Shown: positions 1-7,317, counted from the stretch's first letter. The stretch is DNA of 9,139 bases from Acidobacteriota bacterium (GCA_026706225.1 JAPOZE010000688.1:1-9139); one strand, 5' to 3'. The notes: generated by a model not told the origin, from the letters alone. Made by a program: numbers and translations.

Positions 1-132
1 CACCCGGAAAGCAGATAATGAGTAACAACTCGCCAACATCGGATTTTCTGGCCAAAGGAGCTCCATACATACGCTGTCCGGCGCGATTACCTGCGCCGTT
101 CGGCGGTTTTCAACCCATTTCGACAGTTTTCC

Positions 133-609
133 TCAGACCGACTGAATCAAGGCGACCGCATAGGCGGCGCATCCCTCGCCTTTTCCCAGGGCTCCCAGCC
201 GCTCGTGGGTGGTCGCCTTGACCGAAACCCGGCCGGTCTCCAGGTCCAGGCTCCCGGCGATGGTTTCCCTCATCCGCGGGACGTAGGGGGCGATTTTGGG
301 AGCTTCCAGCACCACGGTCGCATCCAGGTTGACGACGGCGTAGTCATGAGCCTTGATCAGCCGGGCGACTTCTTTCAGGAATTCCGTGCTGGACGCATCC
401 CGGAACCGTTCGTCATCGTCCGGAAAACGGCTGCCGATGTCGCCCAGCGCCGCCGCTCCCAGAAGAGCGTCGCAGATGGCGTGCAACAGGACGTCGGCGT
501 CCGAATGGCCCAGCAGCCCGCGCTCCCCCGGAATCTCGATACCTCCGAGAACCAGCGCGCGTCCCGGGGAGAAGGCGTGAATGTCGTATCCGAATCCAAT
601 CCGAGTCAT
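133..609 (-). CDS. ispF: 2-C-methyl-D-erythritol 2,4-cyclodiphosphate synthase (IspF)
   Basis: IspF cyclises CDP-methylerythritol 2-phosphate to 2-C-methyl-D-erythritol 2,4-cyclodiphosphate, releasing CMP, in the cytosolic MEP route to isoprenoid precursors. The protein is 158 aa, the normal family length. Seen in the sequence: the N-terminal GFGYDIHAF signature (residues 5-13) with metal ligands Asp9 and His11; [11 protein letters not shown] (34-44) with the third metal ligand His43; GDIGSRFPD (56-64); and the C-terminal [16 protein letters not shown] block (131-146), which forms the nucleotide-binding and Thr/Glu active-site part. No expected residue is missing. The ATG start overlaps the acyP stop by one base (TGATG), so translation is probably coupled and the two genes share a transcript. 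The usual partner ispD is not next to it here. Assignment is essentially certain. Confidence 0.97.
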   Translation of the reverse strand: MTRIGFGYDIHAFSPGRALVLGGIEIPGERGLLGHSDADVLLHAICDALLGAAALGDIGSRFPDDDERFRDASSTEFLKEVARLIKAHDYAVVNLDATVVLEAPKIAPYVPRMRETIAGSLDLETGRVSVKATTHERLGALGKGEGCAAYAVALIQSV

Positions 610-884
610 CAGTGCCGGATTTCGAAGTGAGTGTACCTGTCTTGACAGTCTTGCCAGTCTATCCGGAGGTGGTCCACCCGGGCCATGATCGGGCCCGTGC
701 GCGCCTGCTTCAGCAGGGATTCGATGAGAGTGCGCTCACCCTCGAGTTCAATCTCCACCTCTCCGCCGCGCAGATTTCTGGTGAATCCAACCAGCCCCAG
801 ACGGGAGGCGTGGCGATAGACGAAATAGCGGAATCCGACGCCCTGGACGAATCCGCCAATCAGTATTCTTGCCCCCGCTTTCAC
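609..884 (-). CDS. acyP: acylphosphatase (AcyP)
   Basis: Small cytosolic alpha/beta enzyme that hydrolyses the carboxyl-phosphate bond of acylphosphates. The 91-aa length is typical. The phosphate-binding loop GFVQGVGFR (residues 11-19) carries the catalytic Arg19, and [18 protein letters not shown] (33-50) carries the catalytic Asn37. Both signature blocks are intact. The start is GTG at 884-882: it is the only standard start codon in frame between the upstream in-frame stop (TGA at 920-918) and the conserved block, and it gives the normal N-terminal length. A GGAG lies only 3 nt upstream of it, so the ribosome site is cramped. The gene is first in a two-gene unit with ispF, and its last base is shared with the ispF start. 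The physiological substrate of bacterial acylphosphatases is poorly defined. Confidence 0.95.
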   Translation of the reverse strand: MKAGARILIGGFVQGVGFRYFVYRHASRLGLVGFTRNLRGGEVEIELEGERTLIESLLKQARTGPIMARVDHLRIDWQDCQDRYTHFEIRH

Positions 885-1007
885 AAGCTCCGAACATAGG
901 TTCTCCCCCGGGGATTGTCAATAGGCGGCCGGATCGCACCGCCAAAGCCACCCCGCCGCCCGGGGATTTCTCCCACCCGAAATTCACCAATCCGAAAAAG
1001 TCGAGGC

Positions 1008-1035
1008 TTGCATTTTTTCTGGAATTTGATAGGTT
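1008..1035 (+). promoter_or_regulatory. weak candidate promoter for the coxSLMG operon
   Basis: On the plus strand TTGCAT (1008-1013) and TAGGTT (1030-1035) are separated by 16 nt, with a TG one base before the -10, as in extended -10 promoters. The -10 match is poor (3 of 6). This is the most AT-rich stretch of the divergent gap and overlaps the candidate minus-strand promoter, so both directions could share control. Tentative. Confidence 0.18.
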
Positions 1036-1055
1036 TGCGAAATCCCGCGTTTCAA
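1026..1055 (-). promoter_or_regulatory. candidate sigma70-type promoter for acyP-ispF
   Basis: On the minus strand there is TTGAAA (1055-1050; 5 of 6 matches to the -35 consensus), an 18-nt spacer and TATCAA (1031-1026; 4 of 6 matches to the -10 consensus). It lies about 140 nt upstream of the acyP GTG. It is a by-eye match in an otherwise GC-rich genome, so it is tentative. Confidence 0.25.
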
Positions 1056-1083
1056 TGATCCAAACTCAGTTAGGACGCCCAAG

Positions 1084-1554
<471 letters not shown>

Positions 1555-1557
1555 GCC

Positions 1558-3894
1558 ATGGAAACAACCGTAAGCAAGAAAACCGAGCGAATGGTGGGGA
1601 AACCCATCCGGCGGCGGGAAGACCCGAGGCTCATCACCGGCACCGCCACCTACGTGGAAGACATCGAGCTTCCCGGCATGCACTATGCCGCGGTGGTGCG
1701 AAGTCCCCACCCGGCAGCCAATATCAAGGGCATCGACACCCGGGAGGCCGAACAGCACCCGGGCGTGGTGGCCGTCTACACGGGGAAGGACATCGACCAC
1801 CTGGGAGCGGTTCCCTGCGCCATTTCCCTGCCCGACCTGAGGATCCCGCACCATCACCTGCTGGCCCAGGACCGCGTCTACTACGTTGGGCATCCCGTGG
1901 CCGTGGTGGTCGCCAGCGACCGCTACGTCGCCGCCGACGCCGTCGACCTGGTGGAGGTGGAATACGAACCCACCGACTCGGTTTCGGAACCCGAGGAGGC
2001 CCTGCAAGACGGCGCTCCCGCGGTCCACGCCGAGTGGCCCGACAACGTGGCCTTCACCCACGACCAGGCGGGCGGAGACATCGAGAAGGCCTTTGCCGAG
2101 GCCGACGTGATCGTCAAGGAGCGCATCGTCAGCCAGCGCCTGGCCCCTTCGGCCATGGAGCCCCGGGGGACGGTGGCCTCCTGGAATTCCGGAGACGAGA
2201 CGCTCACGGTCTACAGCTCCACTCAGATCCCCCACATCCTGCGACTCCTGATGGCCGGCGTGCTGGGCCTGCCCGAGCACAAGCTGCGGGTGATCGCCCC
2301 GGAGGTGGGCGGCGGATTCGGGAGCAAGTGCGAGCTCTATCCCGAGGAAGCCCTGACGGCCTTCATCGCCATGAAGATCGGCAAGCCGGTCAAGTGGGTG
2401 CTGACGCGGCGCGACGAGTTCCTGGCCACCATTCACGGCCGGGGCCACGTCGACTACTACGAGCTGGCCGCCAAGAAGGACGGCACCATGCTGGGCCTGA
2501 AGGTCAAGATCATCCAGGACGTGGGGTCCTTCCACATGCTGTTGACCCCGGCCATGCCCACCCTCTCGGTGCTGATGTTGCCGGGCCTGTACCGGTTCAA
2601 GAACGTCGACGCCAAAGTGGTGGGCGTCTTCACCCACCGGATGGCCACCGACCTCTATCGGGGCGCGGGCCGGCCCGAAGCCACCCACGGGATCGAGCGC
2701 ATGGTGGAGGTTCTGGCCGCCGAACTGGGGATGGACCCGGTGGAGTTGCGAAAAAAGAACTTCGTTCCCCCCAGCGACTTCCCCTACGACACGCCCATGG
2801 GGGTCTCCTACGACAGCGGCAACTACGCGGCCATTCTGGAGAAAGCCGTGGATGCCGTCGGCTACTCTCAACTGCGGGAGCAGCAGCAGGAGGCCCGTCA
2901 ACAGGGCCGCCTGATGGGGATCGGCATCGCCACCTACGGCGAGATCTGCGCCTTCGGCCCCTCCCCGGCCCTGCCCGCCGGGGGGTGGGAGAGCGCCACC
3001 GTCAAGATCGAGCCCTCGGGCAACGTCACCGTCATGACGGGGGTGTCCCCCCACGGCCAGGGGACGCAGACCACCTTCAGCCAGATTGCGGCCGACGAGC
3101 TGGGGGTGGACATCGACAGCATCTCGGTGGCCCACGGAGATACCTCCACGGTTCAGCACGGCGTGGGTACCTTCGGCAGCCGCAACACCTCCGTGGGAGG
3201 AACGGCCCTGGTGCTGGCCATCCGGGAGCTCAAGGAGAAAATCGAGACCTATGGGGCCTTTTTGCTAGAATCCGACGACGTGACCTACGCCGAGGGCGTC
3301 TGCACCTGCAACAAGACCGGGAAGACGGTTCCGCTGGCCGAGATCGCCCCGAAGAGTTGGTTCGGTCCCACCTTCCCTCCCAACACGCAGCCCGGGCTGA
3401 TTGCCACCAACTACTGGGAACCCCCCAACTTCGCCTTTCCCTTCGGGGCTCACATCGTGGTGAGCGAGGTCGATCCCGACACGGGTGAAGTGGCCATCAA
3501 GCGCTACCTGGCGGTGGACGACTGCGGCAAGGTCATCAATCCCCTGCTGGTGGACGGCCAGGTGCATGGCGGCGTGGCCCAGGGCCTGGGTCAGGCGCTG
3601 TACGAGCAGGTGGTCTACGACGACACCGGCCAGCTTATCACTGGCGAGTACATGGACTACGCCCTTCCCAAGGCGGCCATGGTGCCGACCATCGAGACCG
3701 ACCGCACCGAGACCCCCTCCCCGGTCAACCCGCTGGGTGTCAAGGGCGTGGGTGAAGCCGGCACCATCGCGGCCTCGCCGGCGGTGGTCAACTCGGTGGT
3801 GGACGCTCTCTCCCACCTGGGGGTCCGGCATATCGACATGCCTCTGACCCCGGAAAAAATCTGGAAACTTGTTCAGCAAGGAGGTTCAGCGTGA
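1558..3894 (+). CDS. coxL: molybdenum hydroxylase large subunit, form II CoxL-like
   Basis: Catalytic subunit binding the molybdopterin cofactor, 778 aa, close to the CoxL family length. The N-terminal aldehyde oxidase/xanthine dehydrogenase a/b hammerhead domain starts near [15 protein letters not shown] (14-28). The Mo-binding domain follows, with VGGGFGSK (250-257), the active-site loop [10 protein letters not shown] (366-375), HGQGTQT (499-505), [12 protein letters not shown] (537-548) and GVKGVGEAG (727-735), where Glu733 is the expected catalytic base. True form I CO dehydrogenase has AYxCSFR with a Cu-binding cysteine; here Gly369 takes the cysteine's place. The loop instead matches the form II type (AYRGAGR) with Leu for Ala. 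CO oxidation is therefore unlikely and another small substrate, such as an aldehyde or heterocycle, is possible. GGGAGG 7 nt upstream supports the ATG. Its stop overlaps the coxM GTG. Confidence 0.93.
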   Translation: METTVSKKTERMVGKPIRRREDPRLITGTATYVEDIELPGMHYAAVVRSPHPAANIKGIDTREAEQHPGVVAVYTGKDIDHLGAVPCAISLPDLRIPHHHLLAQDRVYYVGHPVAVVVASDRYVAADAVDLVEVEYEPTDSVSEPEEALQDGAPAVHAEWPDNVAFTHDQAGGDIEKAFAEADVIVKERIVSQRLAPSAMEPRGTVASWNSGDETLTVYSSTQIPHILRLLMAGVLGLPEHKLRVIAPEVGGGFGSKCELYPEEALTAFIAMKIGKPVKWVLTRRDEFLATIHGRGHVDYYELAAKKDGTMLGLKVKIIQDVGSFHMLLTPAMPTLSVLMLPGLYRFKNVDAKVVGVFTHRMATDLYRGAGRPEATHGIERMVEVLAAELGMDPVELRKKNFVPPSDFPYDTPMGVSYDSGNYAAILEKAVDAVGYSQLREQQQEARQQGRLMGIGIATYGEICAFGPSPALPAGGWESATVKIEPSGNVTVMTGVSPHGQGTQTTFSQIAADELGVDIDSISVAHGDTSTVQHGVGTFGSRNTSVGGTALVLAIRELKEKIETYGAFLLESDDVTYAEGVCTCNKTGKTVPLAEIAPKSWFGPTFPPNTQPGLIATNYWEPPNFAFPFGAHIVVSEVDPDTGEVAIKRYLAVDDCGKVINPLLVDGQVHGGVAQGLGQALYEQVVYDDTGQLITGEYMDYALPKAAMVPTIETDRTETPSPVNPLGVKGVGEAGTIAASPAVVNSVVDALSHLGVRHIDMPLTPEKIWKLVQQGGSA
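3878..3884 (+). promoter_or_regulatory. ribosome binding site fixing the coxM GTG start
   Basis: AAGGAGG, a near-perfect Shine-Dalgarno sequence inside the end of coxL, lies 6 nt before the GTG at 3891. It decides this GTG, which overlaps the coxL stop as GTGA, as the start. Confidence 0.8.
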
Positions 3895-4736
3895 TTCCCC
3901 AGGAATTCAATTACTCCAGACCCGGAACGGTGCAGGAAGCCGTCGATCTGCTGGCCGACGGCGAAGCCAAGGTGCTGGCAGGGGGCATGAGCCTGATTCC
4001 CCTGATGAAGCTCCGGCTGTCGGCTCCGGAACACGTTGTGGATCTGGGCCGCATTGCCGACCTGACCCGGATTGCCGAGGAGGGCGGCAGCCTGCATCTG
4101 GGCGCCCTGCTGACCCACCACCAGGTCGCCACCTCGGCCCTGGTGCAGGAGAAGTGCCCCCTGCTGGCCGAAACGGCCGGCCATATCGGAGACGCCCAGG
4201 TGCGGAACATGGGCACCCTGGGCGGCAGCGCCGCCCACGCCGATCCTGCCGCCGATTACCCTGCGGCCCTATGCGCCCTCGAGGCCAAGGTCAGGCTGGT
4301 TCGAAAGGGGTCGGAACGGGTGGTGGACATCGGGGACTTCTTCGTGGATGCCCTCACCACGGACCTCGAACCGGACGAGATCATCACCGACCTCATTCTG
4401 CCGGTCGAGGAGCCCGGCACCGGTGTCAGCTACCAGAAGCTGCGGCAACCGGCATCGGGCTTTGCCATTGTGGGCGTTGCGGCGCGGATACGAACCTCCG
4501 GCGACCGGATCACCATGGCTCGGGTGGGCGTGACCGGCCTGAGCGCCACGGCCTACCGGGCTACCGGGGTGGAGGCGCTGCTGGAGGGCACCGAGGGCTC
4601 CCAAGCCGACGTCGCCAAGGCTGCCGCCGCGGTGGATGAAGGCGTCGAGGCCATTTCGGACCTGCACGCCTCCAGCGACTACCGCAGGAGTGTGGCTCGC
4701 GTCTACACCGCCCGGGCCATCCAGGCCGCGCTCTAG
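3891..4736 (+). CDS. coxM: molybdenum hydroxylase FAD-binding subunit (CoxM-like)
   Basis: Medium flavoprotein subunit that takes electrons from the 2Fe-2S subunit and passes them to an external acceptor. The protein is 281 aa, the normal length. The N-terminal FAD-binding domain shows AGGMSLIPLMKLRL (30-43), the pyrophosphate-contacting loop of the family, and TLGGSAAHADPAAD (109-122), the second FAD motif. KLRQPASGFAIVG (183-195) lies at the switch to the C-terminal CO-dehydrogenase flavoprotein domain, which ends with a typical SSDYRRSVARVYTARAI segment (261-277). The GTG start overlaps the coxL stop by 4 nt and has a strong AAGGAGG site, so translation is coupled. Gene order S-L-M is the one seen for form II clusters, whereas form I is M-S-L; this agrees with the large-subunit loop. 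Confidence 0.95.
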   Translation: MIPQEFNYSRPGTVQEAVDLLADGEAKVLAGGMSLIPLMKLRLSAPEHVVDLGRIADLTRIAEEGGSLHLGALLTHHQVATSALVQEKCPLLAETAGHIGDAQVRNMGTLGGSAAHADPAADYPAALCALEAKVRLVRKGSERVVDIGDFFVDALTTDLEPDEIITDLILPVEEPGTGVSYQKLRQPASGFAIVGVAARIRTSGDRITMARVGVTGLSATAYRATGVEALLEGTEGSQADVAKAAAAVDEGVEAISDLHASSDYRRSVARVYTARAIQAAL

Positions 4737-4742
4737 TGCTGC

Positions 4743-4748
4743 AGGGGG
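4743..4748 (+). promoter_or_regulatory. ribosome binding site supporting the coxG TTG start
   Basis: AGGGGG lies 4 nt before TTG at 4753, just after the coxM stop. An in-frame ATG at 4636 would put 39 residues inside coxM coding sequence and has no family support, so this site and TTG are preferred. Confidence 0.6.
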
Positions 4749-4752
4749 CCCA

Positions 4753-5199
4753 TTGAAGATCAGCGGATCCCGCCATCTCGCCCTGGATCTGGAACAGTGC
4801 TATCGGGCGCTCCAGGACCCAAGCGTGCTGGAGCGCTGCATGCCCGGTTGCCGGAGCCTGGTCCAGGTGGGCGAAGACACCTACGCCATGAAGATGAAGA
4901 TGGCCCTGGCCAGCATCTCCGGCCTCTTCGACGGCAAGGTCCGCATTGCCGACCGCAACTTCCCCCACAGCTTTCGCCTCCTGGTTGAAGGATCCGGCAG
5001 GATCGGTTTCCTGAAGGGAGACGGCCTGCTGCAGTTGACCCCCGAAGACGGCGGAACGTCCGTCGGCTACGAGGGGGAGGTCCGGGTGGGAGGCACCATC
5101 TCGGCGGTGGGACAACGGCTGCTCGACACCACCTCCAAGATGATGATCAAGCGCTTCTTCGACAAGCTCACCGAATCCCTGACGCCGCCTCGGCAGTAA
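4753..5199 (+). CDS. coxG: CoxG-like SRPBCC-fold protein
   Basis: Member of the carbon-monoxide-dehydrogenase subunit G family (START/SRPBCC fold), which accompanies Mo-hydroxylase operons. In Oligotropha CoxG has been linked to membrane attachment of CO dehydrogenase, but the role in other clusters is uncertain. From TTG at 4753 the protein is 148 aa and begins MKISGSRHLAL, which fits the family N-terminus. Recognisable blocks are DPSVLERCMPGC (22-33), GLFDGKVRI (57-65), GEGxG-like EGSGRIGFLKGDG (79-91) and GQRLLDTTSKMMIKRFFDKL (110-129). There is no C-terminal hydrophobic tail, so a direct membrane anchor is not evident. It begins 16 nt after coxM and is the last gene of the operon. None of coxD, coxE, coxF or a cofactor-maturation gene follows. 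Confidence 0.9.
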   Translation: MKISGSRHLALDLEQCYRALQDPSVLERCMPGCRSLVQVGEDTYAMKMKMALASISGLFDGKVRIADRNFPHSFRLLVEGSGRIGFLKGDGLLQLTPEDGGTSVGYEGEVRVGGTISAVGQRLLDTTSKMMIKRFFDKLTESLTPPRQ

Positions 5200-5232
5200 C
5201 CCTCCGATTGCCCTCCACCGGCTCGGCCGCGG

Positions 5233-5265
5233 CCCCACCCGGGAGCGCGGGCGTCCCGCCCGCAC
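5233..5265 (+). repeat. dispersed GC-rich palindromic repeat, copy A
   Basis: Core hairpin GCGGGCG-TCC-CGCCCGC (5247-5263, perfect 7-bp stem with 3-nt loop), preceded by CCCCACCCGGGAGC. It is the same unit as copy B at 8037-8068 and, inverted, copy C at 8216-8252. A and C share 23 consecutive bases. It sits between the converging coxG and atpE genes and is non-coding. It resembles REP-type elements. Confidence 0.8.
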
Positions 5266-5294
5266 AGATCCTGGCAGAGCCTTTCCTGCATTCC

Positions 5295-5330
5295 AAAAAA
5301 AAGCCGCCTGCCGGAGTCTCGACAGGCGGC
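5295..5330 (-). terminator. intrinsic terminator after atpE
   Basis: On the minus strand a perfect 8-bp stem GCCGCCTG / CAGGCGGC (5330-5323 with 5310-5303) with a 12-nt loop is followed at once by eight T (5302-5295). It lies about 20 nt after the atpE stop and ends the atpZ-I-B-E transcript. On the plus strand the stem has no following T run, so it is one-directional. Confidence 0.92.
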
Positions 5331-5349
5331 CGCAGAGTTACGGCAAGAA

Positions 5350-5712
5350 CTAGAAGGGGGGTGGGGGAATCGCGGGCAGCTTGAAGTACAGCATGAAGGC
5401 GATCAGGAGCGTGTAGAGCACCAGCGATTCGATGAGCACCAGTCCCAGCAGCAGGGCGAACCGGATGGAGGCCGCCGCTCCCGGGTTTCTGGCGAGGCTT
5501 TCGCAGGCTGCCGAGACGGCCCGCCCCTGGGCCAGGCCGCAAATGGCGGCGGCGAAGGCCATGGCGAAACCGATGCTGATGTAATGCCAGTGGCTGCCGG
5601 TACCGTCCGTAGAGAACGGCCACCAGTCGGTGGCATCGGTCTGGGCATAAACCGGTGATGCCGCCAACAGAACGACGATGCTGATGAAGACTGCCGGGTA
5701 AAATCGCTTCAC
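5350..5712 (-). CDS. atpE: F-type ATP synthase subunit c, with cleavable-looking signal peptide
   Basis: Proteolipid of the rotating F0 c-ring. GTG at 5712 has a strong GGAG 8 nt upstream and gives 120 aa; a longer frame to 5790 adds residues with no family support. Residues 1-23 look like a signal peptide (MKRF, hydrophobic stretch, VYA cleavage site), followed by a Trp-containing linker. Helix 1 runs about 44-70, the polar loop is LARNPG (73-78), and helix 2 about 84-110 has GLVLIESLVLY with ion-binding Glu95. Gln62 and Ser96 fall at the positions of two sodium ligands of the Ilyobacter c-subunit, but the following residue is Leu rather than Thr. The helix-1 glycine pattern is largely replaced by Ala, Ile and Phe. 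The tail AIPPPPF is proline-rich. It is last in the cluster, 175 nt after atpB. Confidence 0.95.
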   Translation of the reverse strand: MKRFYPAVFISIVVLLAASPVYAQTDATDWWPFSTDGTGSHWHYISIGFAMAFAAAICGLAQGRAVSAACESLARNPGAAASIRFALLLGLVLIESLVLYTLLIAFMLYFKLPAIPPPPF

Positions 5713-5719
5713 GATGGAT

Positions 5720-5727
5720 TCTCCTTT
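5720..5727 (-). promoter_or_regulatory. ribosome binding site fixing the atpE GTG start
   Basis: AAAGGAGA on the minus strand, with GGAG 8 nt before GTG at 5712. It is among the strongest ribosome sites of the F0 genes here, as expected for a subunit needed in many copies. Confidence 0.8.
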
Positions 5728-5798
5728 CGGTTGGGGTTCGCTGCGGAGTTCCGATCTGACGGAGACCCGCCGGAACCAATGAAGCGCCACTTGGAGGT

Positions 5799-5828
5799 GG
5801 TTCCCGGGAACCCCTCGTGCATCCCGGG
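5799..5828. other. palindrome and overlapping stem-loop in the atpB-atpE spacer
   Basis: GGTTCCCGGGAACC (5799-5812) is a perfect 14-bp palindrome. Part of it, CCCGGGA (5803-5809), can instead pair with TCCCGGG (5822-5828) across a 12-nt loop, so two mutually exclusive folds are possible. No T run follows, so it is not a normal terminator. It may be an RNA-processing, stability or translation-control element; the function is unknown. Confidence 0.45.
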
Positions 5829-5887
5829 CTCACACAAGTGACAGGGGTGGTCGGATGCGACCCTGCCGGCTCCGTGACGTCGGAGGC

Positions 5888-6637
5888 TCAATGCTCCTCC
5901 GAGACGGCGCCCGCAATGTAGATCATGGTCAGGACCATGAAGATGAAAGCCTGCAGAAAACTGGCAAACACTCCCAGCGCCATGATGGGAAGCGGAATTA
6001 TGAAGGGGACCAGGCCGAAGAACACGGCCACCACCTGGTGCTCTCCGAAGATGTTGGCGAATAGACGGACCGACAGCGAAAAGGGTCGGGCCAGGTGGCT
6101 GATGATTTCTATCGGAACCATCAACGGCGCCATCAGGGGCACCGGACCGGCAAAGTGCTTGAGATAGGGGACCAGCCCCTGCTTTCGAATCCCCAGGTAG
6201 TTGTAGTAGAGGAACACCACCAGGGCGCAGCCGACGGTCACGTTGATGCTGCTGGTGGGTGAGGCGAATCCCGGGATCTGCCCGCAGAGGTTCATCAGCA
6301 GAATGAAGATCCCGATGGTCGCCACCATGGGAAGGTACTTCTTGGCCCCATGGCCGATGATCTCCTCCAGTTGCCCGTTGAGGAATTCGACCACCAGTTC
6401 CAGAATCTGTTGAATCCTGCCCGGCTTTTCCAGAGAAAAGGACCGTCCGGCGATGGGGAAAAACACCGCGCAGAAGAGGAACACCAGCCCGGCGAAGGTG
6501 ACGTGCTCGGGGATGATCATATGCCCGGGAGCGTAGGTGTAGCCAAACAGCCCGTAGAGACTGCCCAGCAGGGCCGCCACCACCGGACCCAGGGTGCTGT
6601 TGACCCATTCGGCGATCCAGGTGCTATGGTGTTCCAT
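5888..6637 (-). CDS. atpB: F-type ATP synthase subunit a
   Basis: Membrane stator subunit that forms the two half-channels feeding ions to the c-ring. It has 249 aa, within the usual range, and is very hydrophobic with several membrane helices. The family core PIEIISHLARPFSLSVRLFANIFGEH (175-200) contains the essential Arg191, the counterpart of E. coli Arg210. The C-terminal helix FLQAFIFMVLTMIYI (227-241) has Gln229 at the expected channel position. The PTSSINVT segment (127-134) and the N-terminal His-rich start are also typical. GAGG lies 9 nt before the ATG. The first 14 nt overlap the end of the atpI-like gene, suggesting coupled translation. Immediately after the stop the minus strand can form a small CTCCG/CGGAG hairpin (5870-5885). 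Confidence 0.97.
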   Translation of the reverse strand: MEHHSTWIAEWVNSTLGPVVAALLGSLYGLFGYTYAPGHMIIPEHVTFAGLVFLFCAVFFPIAGRSFSLEKPGRIQQILELVVEFLNGQLEEIIGHGAKKYLPMVATIGIFILLMNLCGQIPGFASPTSSINVTVGCALVVFLYYNYLGIRKQGLVPYLKHFAGPVPLMAPLMVPIEIISHLARPFSLSVRLFANIFGEHQVVAVFFGLVPFIIPLPIMALGVFASFLQAFIFMVLTMIYIAGAVSEEH

Positions 6638-7082
6638 GGCACGGGTCCTCGTTCCAACCTTTGATTACCTGCAACACGCACTCGACCAGCACGGCTGCGA
6701 CCACCAGCAGGAGCCCGGAGAAAAACCCGAAGACCTCCACAATATCAATGCGAAAGGTAGCATAGAGCGACAGCCCGATCAAGGCGTATCTTAAGAAATA
6801 CTTGAAGATAGCAGCACGCGCCGCCCGCTTGGGGGTCGGCTTCGCCGACCGGGTGCTTTCCAGGAGATGGTCCACCCCTTGCTTGAGCCACCGGAAGTTG
6901 ATCCAGGAAAGCACCGCCCCTGCCAGGAGCCCCAGGCCCGAGTCGAGTCCGCCGAGAATCAGAGCCGCCAGGCAGGCCGGAATACCCAAAGCGAGACTGA
7001 TCTTCCCAAGCCGGTGCTCCAGGCCCTCGTCCGTCAAGGCTGAAACGGTGAGACCGCTGCGATGGATTTCATTCCTTCCCAT
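6624..7082 (-). CDS. atpI: ATP synthase subunit I-like membrane protein
   Basis: Small hydrophobic accessory protein of the AtpI (UncI) family, placed as usual just before atpB. In other bacteria it has been linked to c-ring assembly and Mg2+ handling; it is not part of the finished enzyme. From ATG at 7082 it has 152 aa. Four likely membrane helices can be seen at about 28-45, 48-65, 94-111 and 115-137, with a basic loop (79-94, KPTPKRAARA) between helices 2 and 3. An AGGAAGG sits just before this ATG; a longer frame to 7208 would run through atpZ and is rejected. It overlaps atpZ by 14 nt upstream and atpB by 14 nt downstream. Sequence conservation in this family is low, so the call rests mainly on topology and position. 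Confidence 0.8.
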   Translation of the reverse strand: MGRNEIHRSGLTVSALTDEGLEHRLGKISLALGIPACLAALILGGLDSGLGLLAGAVLSWINFRWLKQGVDHLLESTRSAKPTPKRAARAAIFKYFLRYALIGLSLYATFRIDIVEVFGFFSGLLLVVAAVLVECVLQVIKGWNEDPCHGTP

Positions 7083-7278
7083 CGACCTTCCTGACCACTC
7101 GAAAGAGATTGATGAAAGCCGCCGCGATCCCGAACAGGATACCCATGAAGCTGAAGGTGTTCCGGTTGCCGGTCCAACTGTCCAGCAGGTATCCCAGGCC
7201 GTAACCAATGGCGATGCAGGCCGGGAACATGATCCCCAGCGTCAGCAAATCTCCGTACTGTTTGAACCGGGTGGCCAC
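7069..7278 (-). CDS. atpZ: AtpZ-like ATP synthase accessory protein
   Basis: Two-helix membrane protein of the AtpZ (ATPase gene 1) family, encoded at the head of atp operons and thought to act with AtpI. The 69 aa contain helix 1 around 12-31 (LTLGIMFPACIAIGYGLGYL) with the family GLGYLLDSWTG turn (27-37), and helix 2 around 42-60 (SFMGILFGIAAAFINLFRV), followed by a short basic tail. GTG at 7278 is the only in-frame start after the upstream stop near 7326. A GGGAG lies 12 nt upstream, rather far. The gene overlaps atpI by 14 nt and is divergent from the lipoprotein gene, so the atp promoter should lie within or upstream of 7279-7359. Confidence 0.82.
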   Translation of the reverse strand: MATRFKQYGDLLTLGIMFPACIAIGYGLGYLLDSWTGNRNTFSFMGILFGIAAAFINLFRVVRKVDGKE

Positions 7279-7297
7279 CTTGTTTGCGCTCTCCCGG

Positions 7298-7317
7298 GCG
7301 GATGCATTATCATCCGC
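7298..7317. promoter_or_regulatory. operator-like dyad between atpZ and the lipoprotein gene
   Basis: Perfect 7-bp arms GCGGATG and CATCCGC around the AT-rich centre CATTAT, in the 81-nt gap between divergent genes. On the minus strand the centre contains GATAAT, a plausible -10 for atpZ, but no good -35 lies at the right distance. It could be a regulator site or chance symmetry. Confidence 0.35.

Noticed and set aside
79..110. Possible plus-strand terminator (CGGCGC/GCGCCG stem, then GTTTT)
   Set aside because: The stem is 6 bp with an 8-nt loop, the T run is only four and is separated from the stem. Too weak, and no plus-strand gene is seen upstream in the window.
18..221. 67-codon plus-strand frame at the left end
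   Set aside because: Its second half is antisense to ispF, it is Arg/Pro-rich, and it has no good ribosome site or recognisable family.
516..532. GCCCGCGCTCCC match to the dispersed repeat
   Set aside because: It lies within conserved ispF coding sequence and lacks the hairpin, so it is a chance GC-rich match.
4636..4752. 39-residue N-terminal extension of coxG from ATG at 4636
   Set aside because: It lies inside coxM coding sequence, has no resemblance to the family, and TTG at 4753 starts exactly at the conserved N-terminus with a ribosome site.
5713..5833. Extension of atpE or other minus-strand frames across the atpB-atpE spacer
   Set aside because: The strong ribosome site and signal peptide place the atpE start at 5712, and the spacer frames show no conserved content.
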